DNA from: Rhynchonema sp. JSB1_4
Taxonomy: Eukaryota; Nematoda; Chromadorea; Monhysterida; Xyalidae
Direction: 5' to 3'
Assembly (NCBI GenBank): GCA_030248065.1
Contig: JASAMV010004134.1
Location: forward strand, 1 to 64,000
Length of the DNA: 64,000 nt
Part shown: positions 34,175-47,700 of the stretch, in pieces
Layout: each line of letters opens with the position of its first letter
Numbering within the stretch: position 1 is the first letter of the stretch
Notes under the pieces: generated by a model
Seen by the model: only the letters and a program-made list of their open reading frames with translations
Told to the model about the DNA's origin: nothing
Databases searched by the model: none
Program-made: the position numbers and the translations under genes

Positions 34175-35575
34175 GTTCGAAACGGTGCAAACGTCAGTTG
34201 GGCGCAAAAGTCGGTGTAAGGCCGCGTACAGATAGAGCTGGTTCTGGTTCTGGTTTTAGTAAAAAAATTTCTATTCCGAACCACCAGGCCAGCTCTATCT
34301 CGCAAAACTGGAATATTTCTGGCGCAATTTTTTTTATTCTATGTCAGAGAACCAGAAATATCTCAGCTCTATCTGTACACAAAACTGGAATATTTCTGCG
34401 CAGTTCGAAACATTTATGTCACTAGGTTATTTGAAGAAACGTGGTGTTTTCTTGCAATTTTTTTTTAGGGTGTGCCGAAATCCTATACCTGGTATGAATT
34501 ATTGTTTATGCCGTTTTGATAAACTTTGGCTAATTGTTTATTCTGTTGTGGCGCTTTGCCAGCAATCTTCCATCGTTTGCAAACATGTTTTCAGGTATGA
34601 TGTTTTCAGGTACCGCAGAATTCTAAACAAGCCCCCTAATCTGCTGCGCTATCAGAACTAAACTTTCCACTTCGATGTGTTTGTTGATGTTCTCGTCCAT
34701 GCTGACGAAAGCAGGGACGCCGCTGGAGAATTTTCATTAAGGTGTTTGATGTACTTTTTCCAAAAAAACTGGTTCAAGCACAATGTGCTCAACGGAAATT
34801 CTTATGGTGTAAAAGTCGACCAATCAGCAAATAAACTCGCATTGTGCTTGAACCGCTTTTTTGGAAAATATGCCTCAAACACCGTAGTGAAAATCCTCCC
34901 AGCGGCGTCTCTGCTGTCCTCAGCATGGACGAGAGAGAACATCAACAAACTGTATCGAAGTGGAGGTTTAGTTCTGATAGCGCAGCAGATTAGAGGCTTT
35001 GTTCAGAATTCTCCGGTACCTGAAAACATGTTTGCAAACGATCGAAGATTGCTGGCAAAGCGCCCACAAGCAGACCATAAAAAATTAGCCAAATTTTATC
35101 ACAAATCGAAACAATGACTGCACAAACAATAATTAATACCAGGTGTGTATGTATCGGCACACCCTGTAATCAAAGAAAATGTTGCAAGGACACACACCAC
35201 GTTTTTTTCATAAATAACCCAGGGACATAAATGTTTAGAACTGCGCCAGAAATATTTCCAGTTTTGCGTACAGATAGAGCTGGAGATATTTCTGGTTCTC
35301 TGACATAGAGTAAAAAATATTGCGCCAGAAATATTTCCAGTTTTGCGTACAGATAGAGCTGGCTCTGGTTCTGGTTTTCGGACATAGAAATTTTTTTAGT
35401 AAAACCAGAACCAGAACCAGCTCTATCTGTACGCGGCCTAAGCTCGGTGTAAACATGAGACATTCCACGTTAACAGCAGGAAATGTTTCATGCTTCCACC
35501 GAACTTACACCTACCGAGCTTTCCACCGGCCTTACCCCGACTTTTACACCCAACTGACGTTTACACTGTTTTGAA
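34175..35575. mobile_element. Third copy of the GAAACGGTG palindromic MITE, split by an insertion
   Basis: The left 45 bp (TTCGAAACGGTGCAAACGTC onward) and the right ~135 bp (35439-35575) together reconstruct the 200-bp MITE seen at 9345-9546 and 11676-11901. The two parts are separated by the 1.2-kb foldback described next. Confidence 0.8.
34220..35438. mobile_element. 1.2-kb foldback element, TAA-flanked, PIF/Harbinger-like ends
   Basis: The ends are GGCCGCGTACAGATAGAGC and its inverse, flanked by TAA at 34217-34219 and 35439-35441. The whole element is a giant imperfect palindrome centred near 34815. The arms include GGGTGTGCCGA/TCGGCACACCC and TTGCAAACATGTTTTCAG with its mirror. Several internal copies of AGATAGAGCTGG lie near both ends. 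The open frames inside, including a 146-codon one (34677-35117), are products of the palindrome and show no transposase motif. Confidence 0.82.
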
Positions 35576-38385
35576 TATTCAACACAATGTTTAGCAGACA
35601 ACGAAACAGCACTATACATATGCACTGAATTGCTGTGCTGAATTCAACTGTGCTTATGGGCGCGGCACCAATACTCTGACTTTACATGTGTCTACACAAT
35701 ATGTCTGCCATATTCCTATGTTGACAAACTTTGAATGCATAGCAGCCTCACCTGGCATGTGTGGTAAATCGGCGAGCAGTTTCAAACGATATCTTACTCT
35801 TGCATGAGCTACGTGGTACGAATGGATAAATTTCGCATAATATTCAACTAAAACCGGTATTGTAGTAATGTAGTTTTAACATTTAGCACAAGGTTTTCTT
35901 AGCTTCACTATTATCATGCAATGGAATATTAGTCAAATGGCATAATGCTTGGGGCGCTAAAATCACCCACGGTTGCTTACTCAGTGTCAAGTTCCAAAAC
36001 TATACCTTGGAGGATGTCTTTCTCATGCCGACGCATGATTATCTGAGGTGCCCCATGCACTGGTGGTTGGGTTGGTAAGTTTGTACAGTTGTCGCCTTCT
36101 TTGTCAGGAAAATCGTGGCGTAATCAACCACGTTGAAAAAATCATGATATTCAAACTGTCAACTCAACAACTAGGTAACGGAAGAACCATATGTACTCGA
36201 AGAGCAGCGTCGCCAAAACCAAAGTGCATTCTGTGCCTCCGTTCCCATATTTCACTCCTTGCATCGCCGTGTGGAAAAACAAATGGCACAGGTTTACGAA
36301 CAAGAGCAAGTGGTATAATGCCCAGAAACAGCTGTTTAGTATTTGCACATTGCGCATTGACGGATTATAGCCCAAAAATTCAACCGACATTTTTCTGCAA
36401 TGAAGATGTAACACGAAAAGCTCTCTCATTTTCTTTGAATTTGTTGAGCCTCAAAACGCCTATTTCTTACACACCTTTCGGCCGTTTTCTCCTTCGATGT
36501 AGCGCTCCGTTCAGAAAAACACTGCCGAGCGTTTCAGATTTTGAAAAATTGTGAAACGCGATCAAGCTGTAAAGTTCATTGCGCAATCGAGATCGTTGCT
36601 TTCATCTTCGTGCGCAAAGCGATGCTCTTGGCCACAGGGCCATATTTATTTTCTCACTCCGATAGTGCGGCCTAATCATCAAGCAATAATTTTGTGTTCC
36701 TGCTTCTGTCACCGAAAGTCAAGGTTATGCCAAGTACATAAATTGCCGTGACGGAGCGCGCTGCACGCACTAGTTACCGTCACATGGTGATCGTGTCATG
36801 CGCCTTGACGACTAATTTGTCCGTGACCCTGAATTATCCGCTATACAGTGTTTGTTTTATTATTATTGCATTTTTTACTTTCGTTTTATTTATTATTCCT
36901 GGCGTACATTATTCAAATTGAGACAGCCAATGTACCTGTAGATCACTGAAAGTAGAGCGCTAGTCATTTTGATGTTTTGTCAGATTGTGTTTGTTCCCAC
37001 TTAAAAAAGCATATTTAGAAAAACGCGCGCATGGAAATTTTCATCTCTATAATTTGCTGCCATAATAATCCAATAATTGATCAAATCGATAATGCGAACA
37101 GACGTTTTGTCGCCTTGAGCACATGGGGTGGCTGAATAACACTGTTCGGTCCTTCGGTGCCTGCTCCGAGACCAAGGTGTATCTACACTTTTGAGTCACC
37201 CAATGTTTACTTGGAAGAGATCTCAGCAATGTACCGCAAGACAACAGCTGCACTGCGCTGATGACTGCTAAAATACTGGTGTGATTCGAGTATTACGGTT
37301 TGTCCTTGACTTTTCGTGATGTTTTCCGGTCTCATAACCGAAAAAAGATCTCAGTATTTCGAAAAACGTGAAACCCACTGTGAAAATTCCGTGTAGAAAA
37401 CCAGGCGTTCTTTCCTTGATTCATTTGTGCTGCATTAGCTTGTTGGTGGCTCATGGCCTATTCACAATGAAGTCGCAAGATTTATATTTTGTTTTTATTT
37501 TTCTTTCAGCTCTAGATTGTCATTGGAGAATGGAATAACTGACCAAAGAAAAGACTAACAGTACTTCTGTCCGAAACATACTTGGCTTTTTCCTTTTCAA
37601 GAAGACGTGCGCGATCTTTGGGGGTTCGAAGCTCGTTCACTTTTTATGACCCAAAACCTGCCAGCCCTGCTGTTTGCAAGCAACTCACATGAGGTCTTGT
37701 AATCTTTGAGGTATCGGCATTTGCAACTGTCAAGACTTGAGCATGCATGCCCGCGCAAACAAGCAGATGTACTGTACCAGTGAATGTTTTTCGTGACATC
37801 CTTTGTGTCAATCCCCATTCAAAAGGTATACCACTGTGTATCGGTGCTTCGTTAGTGCTAACAATGGAAGCGAGCCGTAGCGAAGCGTAAACCTTCTTGT
37901 GCCTGCATGCGTGAGCTATTGCTGACTTTTACCAGACTTCTCCATTCAGTCTGTTCCGTCTTGGTTTTGGCTCATGGATATCCCACATTCAACTGACGGT
38001 AACGGTCGGTGTATTCGTGACATTTAGCCTGATCTTTTCGGGTATTTTTTTATGCGTACCGTATACAGCATTTGGGTCTCGCAGTCGCGGAAATGCGCCA
38101 CTTATCATCATTGTGGTGGGCTGAGCAAAAAGACGAAGCACCAAGCCCGTTACGTGAGCATTTGTCTCGTGCTGGCTTTTGTTTGTTTTTTCACCAGCTC
38201 ATTGTTGGGTCTTTGCGCGCATCCCCATGACCTGTATAAGTTCGAAATTGGACTTAGTATACTGTTTTGATGAAAAATTGTATGGCACACTTGCAAATCC
38301 AAACATTTCCGTTTTGCAAATTCTCTTTTATTCCATCACTGAGTGATCTATACGCCTGAGGTCTTGGTCGTGATTGGCTCAGTAA

Positions 38386-38579
38386 AGGTGGAGTTATACT
38401 TGTCCATTTGGGCTGAAAAAATGAGAAAAAATAGAGTGGGACACCCCCAAAACCCGCACCAAATGAACAACTTTTACGCTGGACGAAATTTGTGCTATAA
38501 CTCTATCACAAAATATGATCATAACAAAAATTTGTCCTCATTGTCTACAAGCCCAAAATGGACAAGTATAACTCCAGCT
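38386..38579. repeat. MITE with TAA target duplication
   Basis: The TIRs AGGTGGAGTTATACTTGTCC and the inverted GGACAAGTATAACTCCAGCT bound a 194-bp noncoding element, with TAA on both sides (38383-38385 and 38580-38582). This is the pattern of PIF/Harbinger MITEs. Confidence 0.78.
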
Positions 38580-41227
38580 TAACGCTTGAATGCCCAAACC
38601 CACGAGCATTCATGCATGTTTTTACTTACATACTTGTTGCCTCTTTTAATATTTTCCAGATTCAAGACAAAAAACTGCAGAAAAGCCTGCAATCTAGAGT
38701 TATCCATAGGATGGGATACGACCCCGGCTTTTCCCGTTCTAATGTAGCAGAAACCGGAAATTAGCGCGAGCATCCCTTTTATCCGTGCTTCAAAATTTTA
38801 ATCAAATAGTCCCAGCGTTCAAGAGAGAACCATTGTGTGGGTCTTTTCCAGCCCCACATCCTGGATGCAACAGAGGATATTGAATTCTTCATTTCGCGGA
38901 AGAGCATTCTTTCTACGATACTCTTTTGATCCACTTTGTTCGTATCATGGCTTTCGGTTTAAAACGCTTTTCAGTTACACTATTCCCAGATGGGCATTTT
39001 CGTGGTAAGTGAATGTTCCTCCGTTTTGCCTGTGCGCGCGAACAAAAACTGGACGCATTTCCGCAAATCGGCAATTGTATACGTATAATGTTCGATTGAC
39101 AAATGCGTGTGTAATCTTTCAGTCCAATTCAATCATTTCAGATGTGTCTTTATCACTGCGAACCGTTTAGTTTTGTTTGTTTTTAACGACCCTATCGCCT
39201 TCGGAAGGGGTTTAAACGTTTTTCAGTGCGCGCGCGTACCACTTTCGTGTTTCTTTGATCAGTTCGTTTGCATTTATAGTTGTTGAGTTCCTGTTTTAAG
39301 ACATATGTGGAAATACATACATCGACTGGTACCCCAAGTTTCCAATCAGTCCAAAAGAGATTACCTAATAACCAATTTTTCGGCCATCTGCGGCCCTCTC
39401 TATGACAGCCTGTCCCTTTCCTAACATGCGTTACATGTCACGAATGGTGTCAAATGACAAAAACTTGAATAAAACAATCAAATGACATTCCTTGACGTAA
39501 CTTTTTTTGATGGCGCGCGCGTTCAGACGCATTCTTTTTTTATAATTTCACTTGATTTCTCTTTTATTCGCCGCAATATGTCATTTGGAAACGCTCTCTG
39601 CGCTGCACTTCGAATTTGGGACGGTTTTATTTTCGAATGACGAAATTTATTGCTCTAATATTTGGTGTACATTTATGACATAATGTATAATGATAGTTTG
39701 TGTAATAACTGATTCAATAATGAAGTGAAACAGCGCTCTCGCTCTGCACTAATAATGTCATATTTACTTTCAATTTGATTACTGCACTCAAAGCTGGTTT
39801 CTTTCAACAATAACGGTTGCAATCAAAACGAAAAAATATGCTCAAGTTGCATTGCAGTTTTGTACTCGCGGTTTGATTTTGCGGCTGTCCCGTTCAAGTG
39901 TTTCTGTATCAGCTCTTTTCTTCAGTGCTCATGCCTAAAATTTTGCGCTTTTATTGCTATAAAAACTGCAGCTTACATAATCTGTTGATGTTTCGGATTA
40001 ACAGCTGTAAATCTTCGACATACATAATAGTTTGTGGGTGGGTAAGTTTTCTTCTTTCGTCATACTTTATAACCGTTGTAAATGTGCAAGTTGTGTACGA
40101 GGATTTACAGCATTGCCTACCAGCATTTCAAGTGAGCATATGAGAATTTTGCGCGAATAACTATAGTAAGCATTACAAAAACATCATACCGCGAGATGAA
40201 CTTTATCCCAACCACTGTTTCTTGCTCTGAAAGTACGTCGAGTTATACCTGACGAAGATTATGCCAATTCTTGGGGTTTACTCTCAGGAATTATGCATAT
40301 CCTTTGCTCGTTGGTGTCACATCCCCTGCAGACCAGTTCAACCTATTTATACTGTGTTGTTTTTTTAATGATTGCCGTTCCAGTACGCACCAGTTGCAAC
40401 TTTTCAATTTTTATGCTCGCAATGCTGATATCTCTGGTGCAAGAATTTCGCATTTCTGCACAAAAATAGCCACAAAGAAGGATACAGTGTCTCCCTAGTA
40501 CACCTGTCACTTCAGATTATCCTAAAGTCGCTCTCTATGTATACATGCCTGTATCGCGATGCATGCCTCTGTAAGTGTCAGTGTCTTGCTCGGTGCAATC
40601 ACTTGAAATTTACACGTGTGACATTCTGGCGACTCGCAAACCGCGTGTGTCTACTCAGCTGTAAAATACGAATTCCAGAAAAATATTCTGGGGTTATGGA
40701 TTTTTAGTGTGCTTTCTTCTCCTGTCCCTCATTTGTTTCTGCATGAAAGTGAAAACATTCATTTATTACTAGTATGTAGGTTGTGCCAGAAACCTTTTCA
40801 CGTTTTTCTTCGGTGTAACGCAGGAAACCGTTTCCGTATTTGATAGATTGCCGGCTAAAGTTTGCTGGCATTTTGCTCGGGACAAAGCTGGAACGTATTA
40901 TTTTCTTCCACCAAAATTTTATCACAATTATTCCCACTAGAGTGCCTTGGGGTGGGTACATTGCAAATTCCAAGCTCGTGCTTGTAAATCCCTGAGATTA
41001 TAGTTTTTCGTGTTTTTTCAACCTCCATTGTTTATTTTGCTTTATGTATAGCTTGGCCTGATGCCCATGTTTCAGCTGGGGAATGCAGAGGTCCCCGGGC
41101 TGGCACGGGGACAATAAAACATTTTTTTGCAGTTTTTGTTGCGCATAACCGTCCGTGCGCGGTTTGAAGAACGTCCATTATTTGGGTGGTATAATGGGGT
41201 GTCACCATTTGTTTGTCCACTGAATGC

Positions 41228-41381
41228 TGAATATTAGTACCATGTGCATGAGCAGTATTCTCGTTTTCACTGGTACCAGTGAAGCGACCAAGTTTTGCAG
41301 TTCGTAATAATGTACGAAAGTTTTAACATGTACTCGCTGCGCAGAACTGAGTTTGCTAACACGCACGGCACTGATATTTGA
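41228..41381. repeat. MITE, CAGAATATTAGTG family, copy 5
   Basis: The left end is TGAATATTAGTACCATGTGC and the right end is the inverted CACGGCACTGATATTTGAA. Length (about 154 bp) agrees with the other copies. Confidence 0.5.
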
Positions 41382-44167
41382 ATCTACAGCGCGAAGTGAA
41401 AACTGACTCAACGTGTCTGGCGATAATGAAGTGGTGTTAGCCATTCTATCGAACTATTGTTCCCCTCAATGGTCACGAAAACGAAGTAATTGGAGCATTT
41501 TTTAAATGCGCTTTTTTGTTTGCCGTACCACTCTGAAGTGCGTAGCTACCAACAGGTTATACACAACAGTATTCTTCAACAAACCAAGTTTCGAGAGGTT
41601 ACACCAAGTTATATGTACCCTGCATTGTCAGAAAAAGTCCTCATTCAGCCCAGCCCCATGCATTTATTTTTTCACAGCCCATTGTTTACTGAAAAATGTT
41701 TGCCCTGGGGGCTTGGCTCAACAATAACAACTTTTCAAACTTCAGCTTTTTAACTATCCCGTTATTATCCCAGCTTTATGGTGCCGCAAACTGGCTTTAT
41801 AGGCCTGTGCAGCTAGATTGAACTACAATTTTATGGGTACACTTAACAATCTTCTGGAAAAATTCGAGCATAAGAGAACCGAATAATGTCGATGGACAAG
41901 TTACAGTTGCGAGCTGGTGTACTGAACTGAAACAAAGCTTTTAGCAGCTTTATGTTTTCTCGTTTCAAACGATTTTAATTTTGAGATTTAAACAATTTCG
42001 CCAACAACTGTTTTTGATTGTCACCGGCACTGGTATAAATTTAATTTTTGGGTTGTATTGCTCATGCTGTGATTAATATTATTTTTGTCGTTCTGTTTTC
42101 TTTTCGCCAAACAGTCATTAGGTCGCGCATGTTTTCTATGTCAAAACTTCGGTTAAGCGTCACACTACGAATGATATGATGTTGGTATTATTGTCGAATA
42201 GAAAAATTAGTTAAATTTTAAAAAAATTACTCAACCAAAGACAGAACACGCGCGTAGAAAATAACGATACACCGATATGACAAACGACCGTCATTAATTT
42301 TAATTCCAGGTTGCATCTTATGGCAAATACATAATCAACGCCCCAGTCCACTATTGTTCAAAAATTATTAGTATTATTATATAGATCCAGAATATTTGTG
42401 CCATGCGTACAAAGGCGTTGCTGTTACTTTGATAGGCTCAGATGCCGGGTTTTGCAGAGCGACAACCTATGGTAGTGACGAGATGGCCACGCTGGCCGCC
42501 TCATTTTATCAATTCAGAATATGTTGTGTTACAATTCCATTTCAAATGTTCTGTTCAGCCAAAGACGTTGCGTGCAGAACCCCTTTTGAAAACTGTTTCA
42601 AACTTGTATTGATCCTGTTGTTACAAATTGTTTTCAGTTGAAACCCCATGAACCGAACTCAAGACTCTGGAGCCCAACATAAATGCTTTTTTCCGCTCGA
42701 TATAAATCCAATGTTCCGACGCTGTTTGTTAACCGCATTGTTATTACAATTGACCTTTGCAATTGCCGATCCCATGCCCATACATTGTTAGAAAATTTAT
42801 GTCAAATGTCATGAACAATTTTGAATCAATGTCTGGGTTGCCTTGAGGGCTGCATTGAAGCAAGAAATACCAATGTTATTGGTCAGACGGTAAGGTGCTT
42901 TGAGGGCACGCCTTTGCGCAAGACCAGTGACACGTTGCTGTTTCGGCCCAATTTTGAATCAAGTTATAGCAAACAAATAAACGAAACTAAATTTTTCGCA
43001 TGCCAAAATTCGTTATAAAGTGATATGTGCTGAAATTCGCAACGATAGTCAAGGACAGCAAAGGCCACCCCCACCACAATTGAATTGTTATGTAATCCGT
43101 AATAAATTATGTTTTCGTGTGTTTTTACGTTGTTTTATTTGTTATCCATTATAATCTTTGGTTTTTCCTGCATGAATTCCCAGCAAAATAATCATGCCAG
43201 CGTGTGCCTTGCGGTGACGGTGCAGCCAGTACATCGACGATTTAGTAGGTCCATAACCTTACTCATACCTTGTTCCGTTCTTCTGAGATGCAGGTTCGTG
43301 CAAGTGGCTGCCATGCACGAAAAGTGCGCTTTCACAAAATATAGAGACCACTTTCCCGATACTTGAGCTTTTTGCCCGTCAAAACAAACGTTGAGGGCCG
43401 TACCAAATTAAAACTCGAATGTTCCTATACAGTGAAACATTAGCATTGTGCACTGGCGTTGCATGGTCTTGATCGCTGATGTTTCACATAAATTTTGCAA
43501 GACAATTTCAAATTCTAACCAGGTGTTGGGTGGCGGGGGTCTCATGCCATTTTGGGCTCTACCAACATGTGCATGTAGATAACAAGTACATGCTGAATGC
43601 CTGGAACACCAGACGGGCGCTAGTAGATCCTGTAAGCTCCAAATTTTTATGCACGTCCTTTCTATCTTTTATGACAGTTCGTTCCTTTTATGTCTCTATT
43701 TGTTTTGGCTGTCTTTTTCGCAGTCCAACATTATTATTGCACAATAACGGACACACTTTCGATGGCTTACACTTGATGAGAGTTGAGACTTGCTTTCTCG
43801 CTACCGTTTTATTGTCTGGTCCTTCAAGGCTGTGCTCAGCTTCACATAAAAACGTTGTGTCATGTTTAGTTCGCAATTGCACAAAGGTATAGGATATCAT
43901 GAACTGACTTTCAACATTTGTCAGTATTTTGCTCACAGCATGCGTTTTCACAATTTCTGAATTCTCAACTTTCATGTATGTTGTGTCCCGAACGTCTCTT
44001 ATGGGAAAACGATTTTTGAATTTAGGTTCCATAATGCAGAATGAACGAAAATGACATTCCTTGCAGGTCACAAATTGTTCAATTTATAATCGCAAAATGT
44101 CTTCGTTTTGCGATTTATTGACAAATCGAGATAAACGTTTTTAAAGCCAACGCTTATTTTAACCAAG

Positions 44168-44758
44168 ATGCGAATACCAAACGCTCAAATGGCCGACAAA
44201 TATGGGTACGACGGGCTACTTGCGACCTGTGCAGGTTCGTGCTACAATCCTGTTTTTCAAGGACATTCCCTGATTATCAAGGCAGAAATTACGTTTTTAA
44301 ATATTCGTCTTAGTAGCCACCGTGTTGGCGATGCTTTTGAAACAGCTGTTTTTGTTTTATCGAACGTATAACAACGTGTCTCATAATAATGCTTATGCGC
44401 ACGGTACTACTATTCTGAATTTGCAGGTAGTGCAACATTACCAAAGTCGCATTCCCTCCAAACAGTCTCCACGCCTCCCGCCAATGTGCGTCCCGTGGGT
44501 CCACTAACCGCGACCGTTCGTAACGATGACGTCACCAATAATAATGCATCCGGCATCATCGGTGCAGCACCACATCCGCGTGCTGGCATCTACGGCTCCT
44601 CAGTGTGGACTAGCGAGAAACCCACTGGATGGTATGCCGCGAGGAGAACTTACAGGTGCTGTATCTTTAATGCTCTTAAAAATCTTGAATGATGTTTTGT
44701 GCTCCACAGGAGCAAACATCACTATCGCTCCAAGGGCCGAATGGCCCTTGACGTCTGA
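44168..44758 (+). CDS. Unrecognised small gene, three exons
   Basis: Exons 44168-44234, 44427-44655 and 44710-44758 join in phase (67, 229 and 49 nt) with canonical GT/AG borders: GTTCGT, then GTGCTG as donors, TTTGCAG and CCACAG as acceptors. The product would be 114 aa, starting MRIPNAQMADKYGYDG. Exon 2 is Pro/Thr/Asn-rich, then turns aromatic and basic (VWTSEKPTGWYAARRTY). Exon 3 gives SKHHYRSKGRMALDV and a stop. No signal peptide, transmembrane segment or known domain is visible. A donor at 44753 (GTCTGA) could instead continue the frame into the large gene downstream, so this may be the first part of that gene. Function unknown. Confidence 0.5.
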
Positions 44759-47700
44759 CGATATCCTGTGAAACATCAGCTGAACGCTTGCTGGTTCTTC
44801 GTTTGCTTCACTGATGCTTCAACTACAATGTGCATAAACAACCCCATTGCTATTGTGATGTTTCAACGTGTACTGCTCCTCCAGTCTCGTGTGTCACCAC
44901 TCATAAACCACAATTTCGCATAAAACAGCTGACCACATTATGTTCGCGCTAACATCTTATACGAGTGTGACTTCCTTTCGCGTTTACCTGTCACTCAGGG
45001 ACGCACGTCATCGTAAGGTTATGGTTCAGAAGCAAAACATTGCAGCTGTCACGTGTTTTCTACACACACTTACTTGCCTGGATTACTTCAGACCGCACTC
45101 GCAGACCGCATTCCGCATTTTACATGACAAAATAAAAGCTTTGGCGTTTTCGCCATCCTACTGCACTTTATTACAGCCTTGCAACCTTTGTGTGTTCCAG
45201 TGAGACCGCTCGTTTTACCTGAGCCGTTAGTTTTGGGGTCTTTCTGTTTGTCCGGTCGAAAATCAGCTGTCATTTCGTGTCCCATGTCACAAAACACATT
45301 ACGGCTTCTATTTTATTCGCTGGCAGTTTTGTTTTCGGTTGCGCGAAACATTCCAAGATCTTTTTTCTACTCGCAAATTATATTAGCCCGCTTCTAAAGA
45401 TTGACCACCACAAGCGGATAAAAGCTCGCGAGCACTCGAAACACTCCACTTTTTTTAGGATTTCATAAAAGCGGACCACGAAATAAGATGTTCCGAGAAA
45501 TATTACGCGTGTGACGCCGGCGGGAGGGCATTTCGACCTGGGTACCCACGTTACCCATGTTACCCATGTTACCCAGCCACAGGGTCTGCGCCACAAGCCT
45601 GGGTACCCTGGGTACCCAGGTCGAAATGTTCTCGAAAAAAGCGTGGGTACCCTGGGTACCCAGGTCGAAATGCGCATGCGCTTGCATGCACATGCATGCC
45701 GACTACGGCGTAAGTGTGAAAATGATAGTCAGAAAAACAGCATTTCCGAACACTGTAACGCCGTATCACGCCGCGGGCTTAGTCATGATAGTTTGAATAA
45801 TAACAACATGCAGCCATACATGGCGTCGAAACGTGTTTGAAAAAGTCAATTGGAAAAACACAATTAGAAAAACACCACTATTCATTTGACACATACAGAC
45901 AGGCTTAGTGCAGTCATGATAGTTTGAATAATTACAAGTCAATTGGAAAAACACAATTAGAAAAACACCACTAGACATTTGACACATACACACATTTTAG
46001 ATAAGCACCCCAACACCAATAAGACACCCCGACAACCGTGAGACCGTAGTGGCGCACCTAGAACTGGGCCACCCAACGCAACACAGGCAACACACAACAC
46101 AGAACGCGCAGGCATGCGCGTGCATACCATCACAATGAAATTCTGTATAGTTAGATTATTTTCATTGTTATTTTCCAACAGGACGCGCAGGCATGCGCGT
46201 GCATGCTGCATGCACAAGCTAATGCGCGTGCAAACTAAATGTGCATGCAAATACAAATTTATTTTCAATTGGGTACCCAGGGTACCCCAAAATAGGAGAA
46301 TTCGCGCGCGCGCGAAATCTTATACATGGGAAAAGCAGAAATTCCAAAACTGCGACCTGGGTACCCACAGCCGGCAAAAGGCAGATATGCGAGGCAGCCG
46401 CAGCCAAAAAAACTGCTTTTTGCCAATCCCGAACACACGTGGACATATTTAGTTGACACCCTGTAATTCCAAATCTTATTTCCGCTTTTTTTGAAAAATC
46501 TGCTTCCTATCTTTTGCATGGTGGGTAACATGGGTAACATGGGTAACGTGGGTGCCCAGGTCGCAATGGCCGGCGGGAGATCTACAGGACGGCGGAATAT
46601 AATGCTTTTTGCATGTCCGCAAGGGCATTCGGAGTGTCCTGTAACTCAATCATGCGTCCGTGTCACACTGTAAATATTTCGAGCAATATTGCGCGGTGCC
46701 ACTACAAAAAATAGTGCGCATGCGCCCACAATGAAAAAGAACGGCGCAGCTACTGCTTGCTAGCTATTGCAGCTTGTACGGGAAAATTTGTGACATCCGA
46801 TATTGCGCGCGCCAAAATGTGCTCCAAAATAAACAAATCACAGCTGTTTTTCTCACGCGCTCCCAACACAGCCGAAGCCAAATAAAACTGTCAAGAGAAA
46901 ACCGTTTGAAGCAGTGTCGTGCACATCAATTTAGGGCACTTTTTAGGAGACACTTTTGCGCGCATCGGGCAAGCGCTCTTTGATGCCTTTTACAGCACAA
47001 CGGACTCGCCCCTGCAACATTGGGATCCGTCACACTGACGATCCGCTGTGTAAATACAGTACGTAGTGCTCAAACATCCATCGCCTATCAGTGTGTTGTT
47101 GATAGTGTTTGTTCGTATAGTTATCATAATGTTTTTAATACCGACAGACTATGTATGGTACTAAGCTCGTAATTCGACCAAGGCTAATACGGATTGCCGA
47201 AAATAAGTACGTATATGTGTGTACATTAGCTATTACCGAAGGTATACACAGCAGCTGAAGCCAATTGCGCTAATGAGGCAGCGCTTCTCATCGCGCTAAA
47301 AAGTCAGACGTGCGGAATTCTGTGGTCACGACGAGATACACCCGATGTCTTCTTCATGAAATCATATGCACGCACGCACTATAATGAAGTTTCAGCTCTT
47401 CGTGCTTTCATTATCTCAGGTGTATGACCTTAAATGTAGGCACCACGTAATCCTGCACATCTCGTGGCTCACTTTCTTCAAATATTATGAGCTTTTATGT
47501 TAATTATGCACTGCCTGACGAAAACAAAACACTAATCTTCGGCTTTGTGAAATTTTGGCGTTGCAGCAAAATCCATTCCATTCCATGCCTGGTTGTGTCG
47601 TATTTTTGTCAGACTTGTTAATGATGTTACCTGATCATGCACTTCAGTCCTTCGCTAGTGCACCAGTCAGAAATGTGAACAAATCGAATCGTGGTTCAAA

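Larger units (their letters stand above)
35576..44167. other. 8.6-kb stretch without a supported gene
   Basis: AT-rich sequence with scattered short frames; no conserved domain, splice chain or RNA gene was recognised. Two MITEs (38386-38579 and 41228-41381) and TGATGTTTC motifs near 39984 and 43468 are the only structure. It may be an intergenic region or a long 5' intron of a plus-strand gene. Confidence 0.5.

Noticed and set aside
34677..35117. 146-codon plus-strand open frame
   Set aside because: It lies in the arms and centre of a giant palindrome; the mirror strand gives similar peptides. No domain is recognisable.
45378..45693. Peptides with repeated YPGYPG or WVPRVP motifs
   Set aside because: They arise from GGGTACCC repeats in the TIRs and interior of the Mutator-like element.
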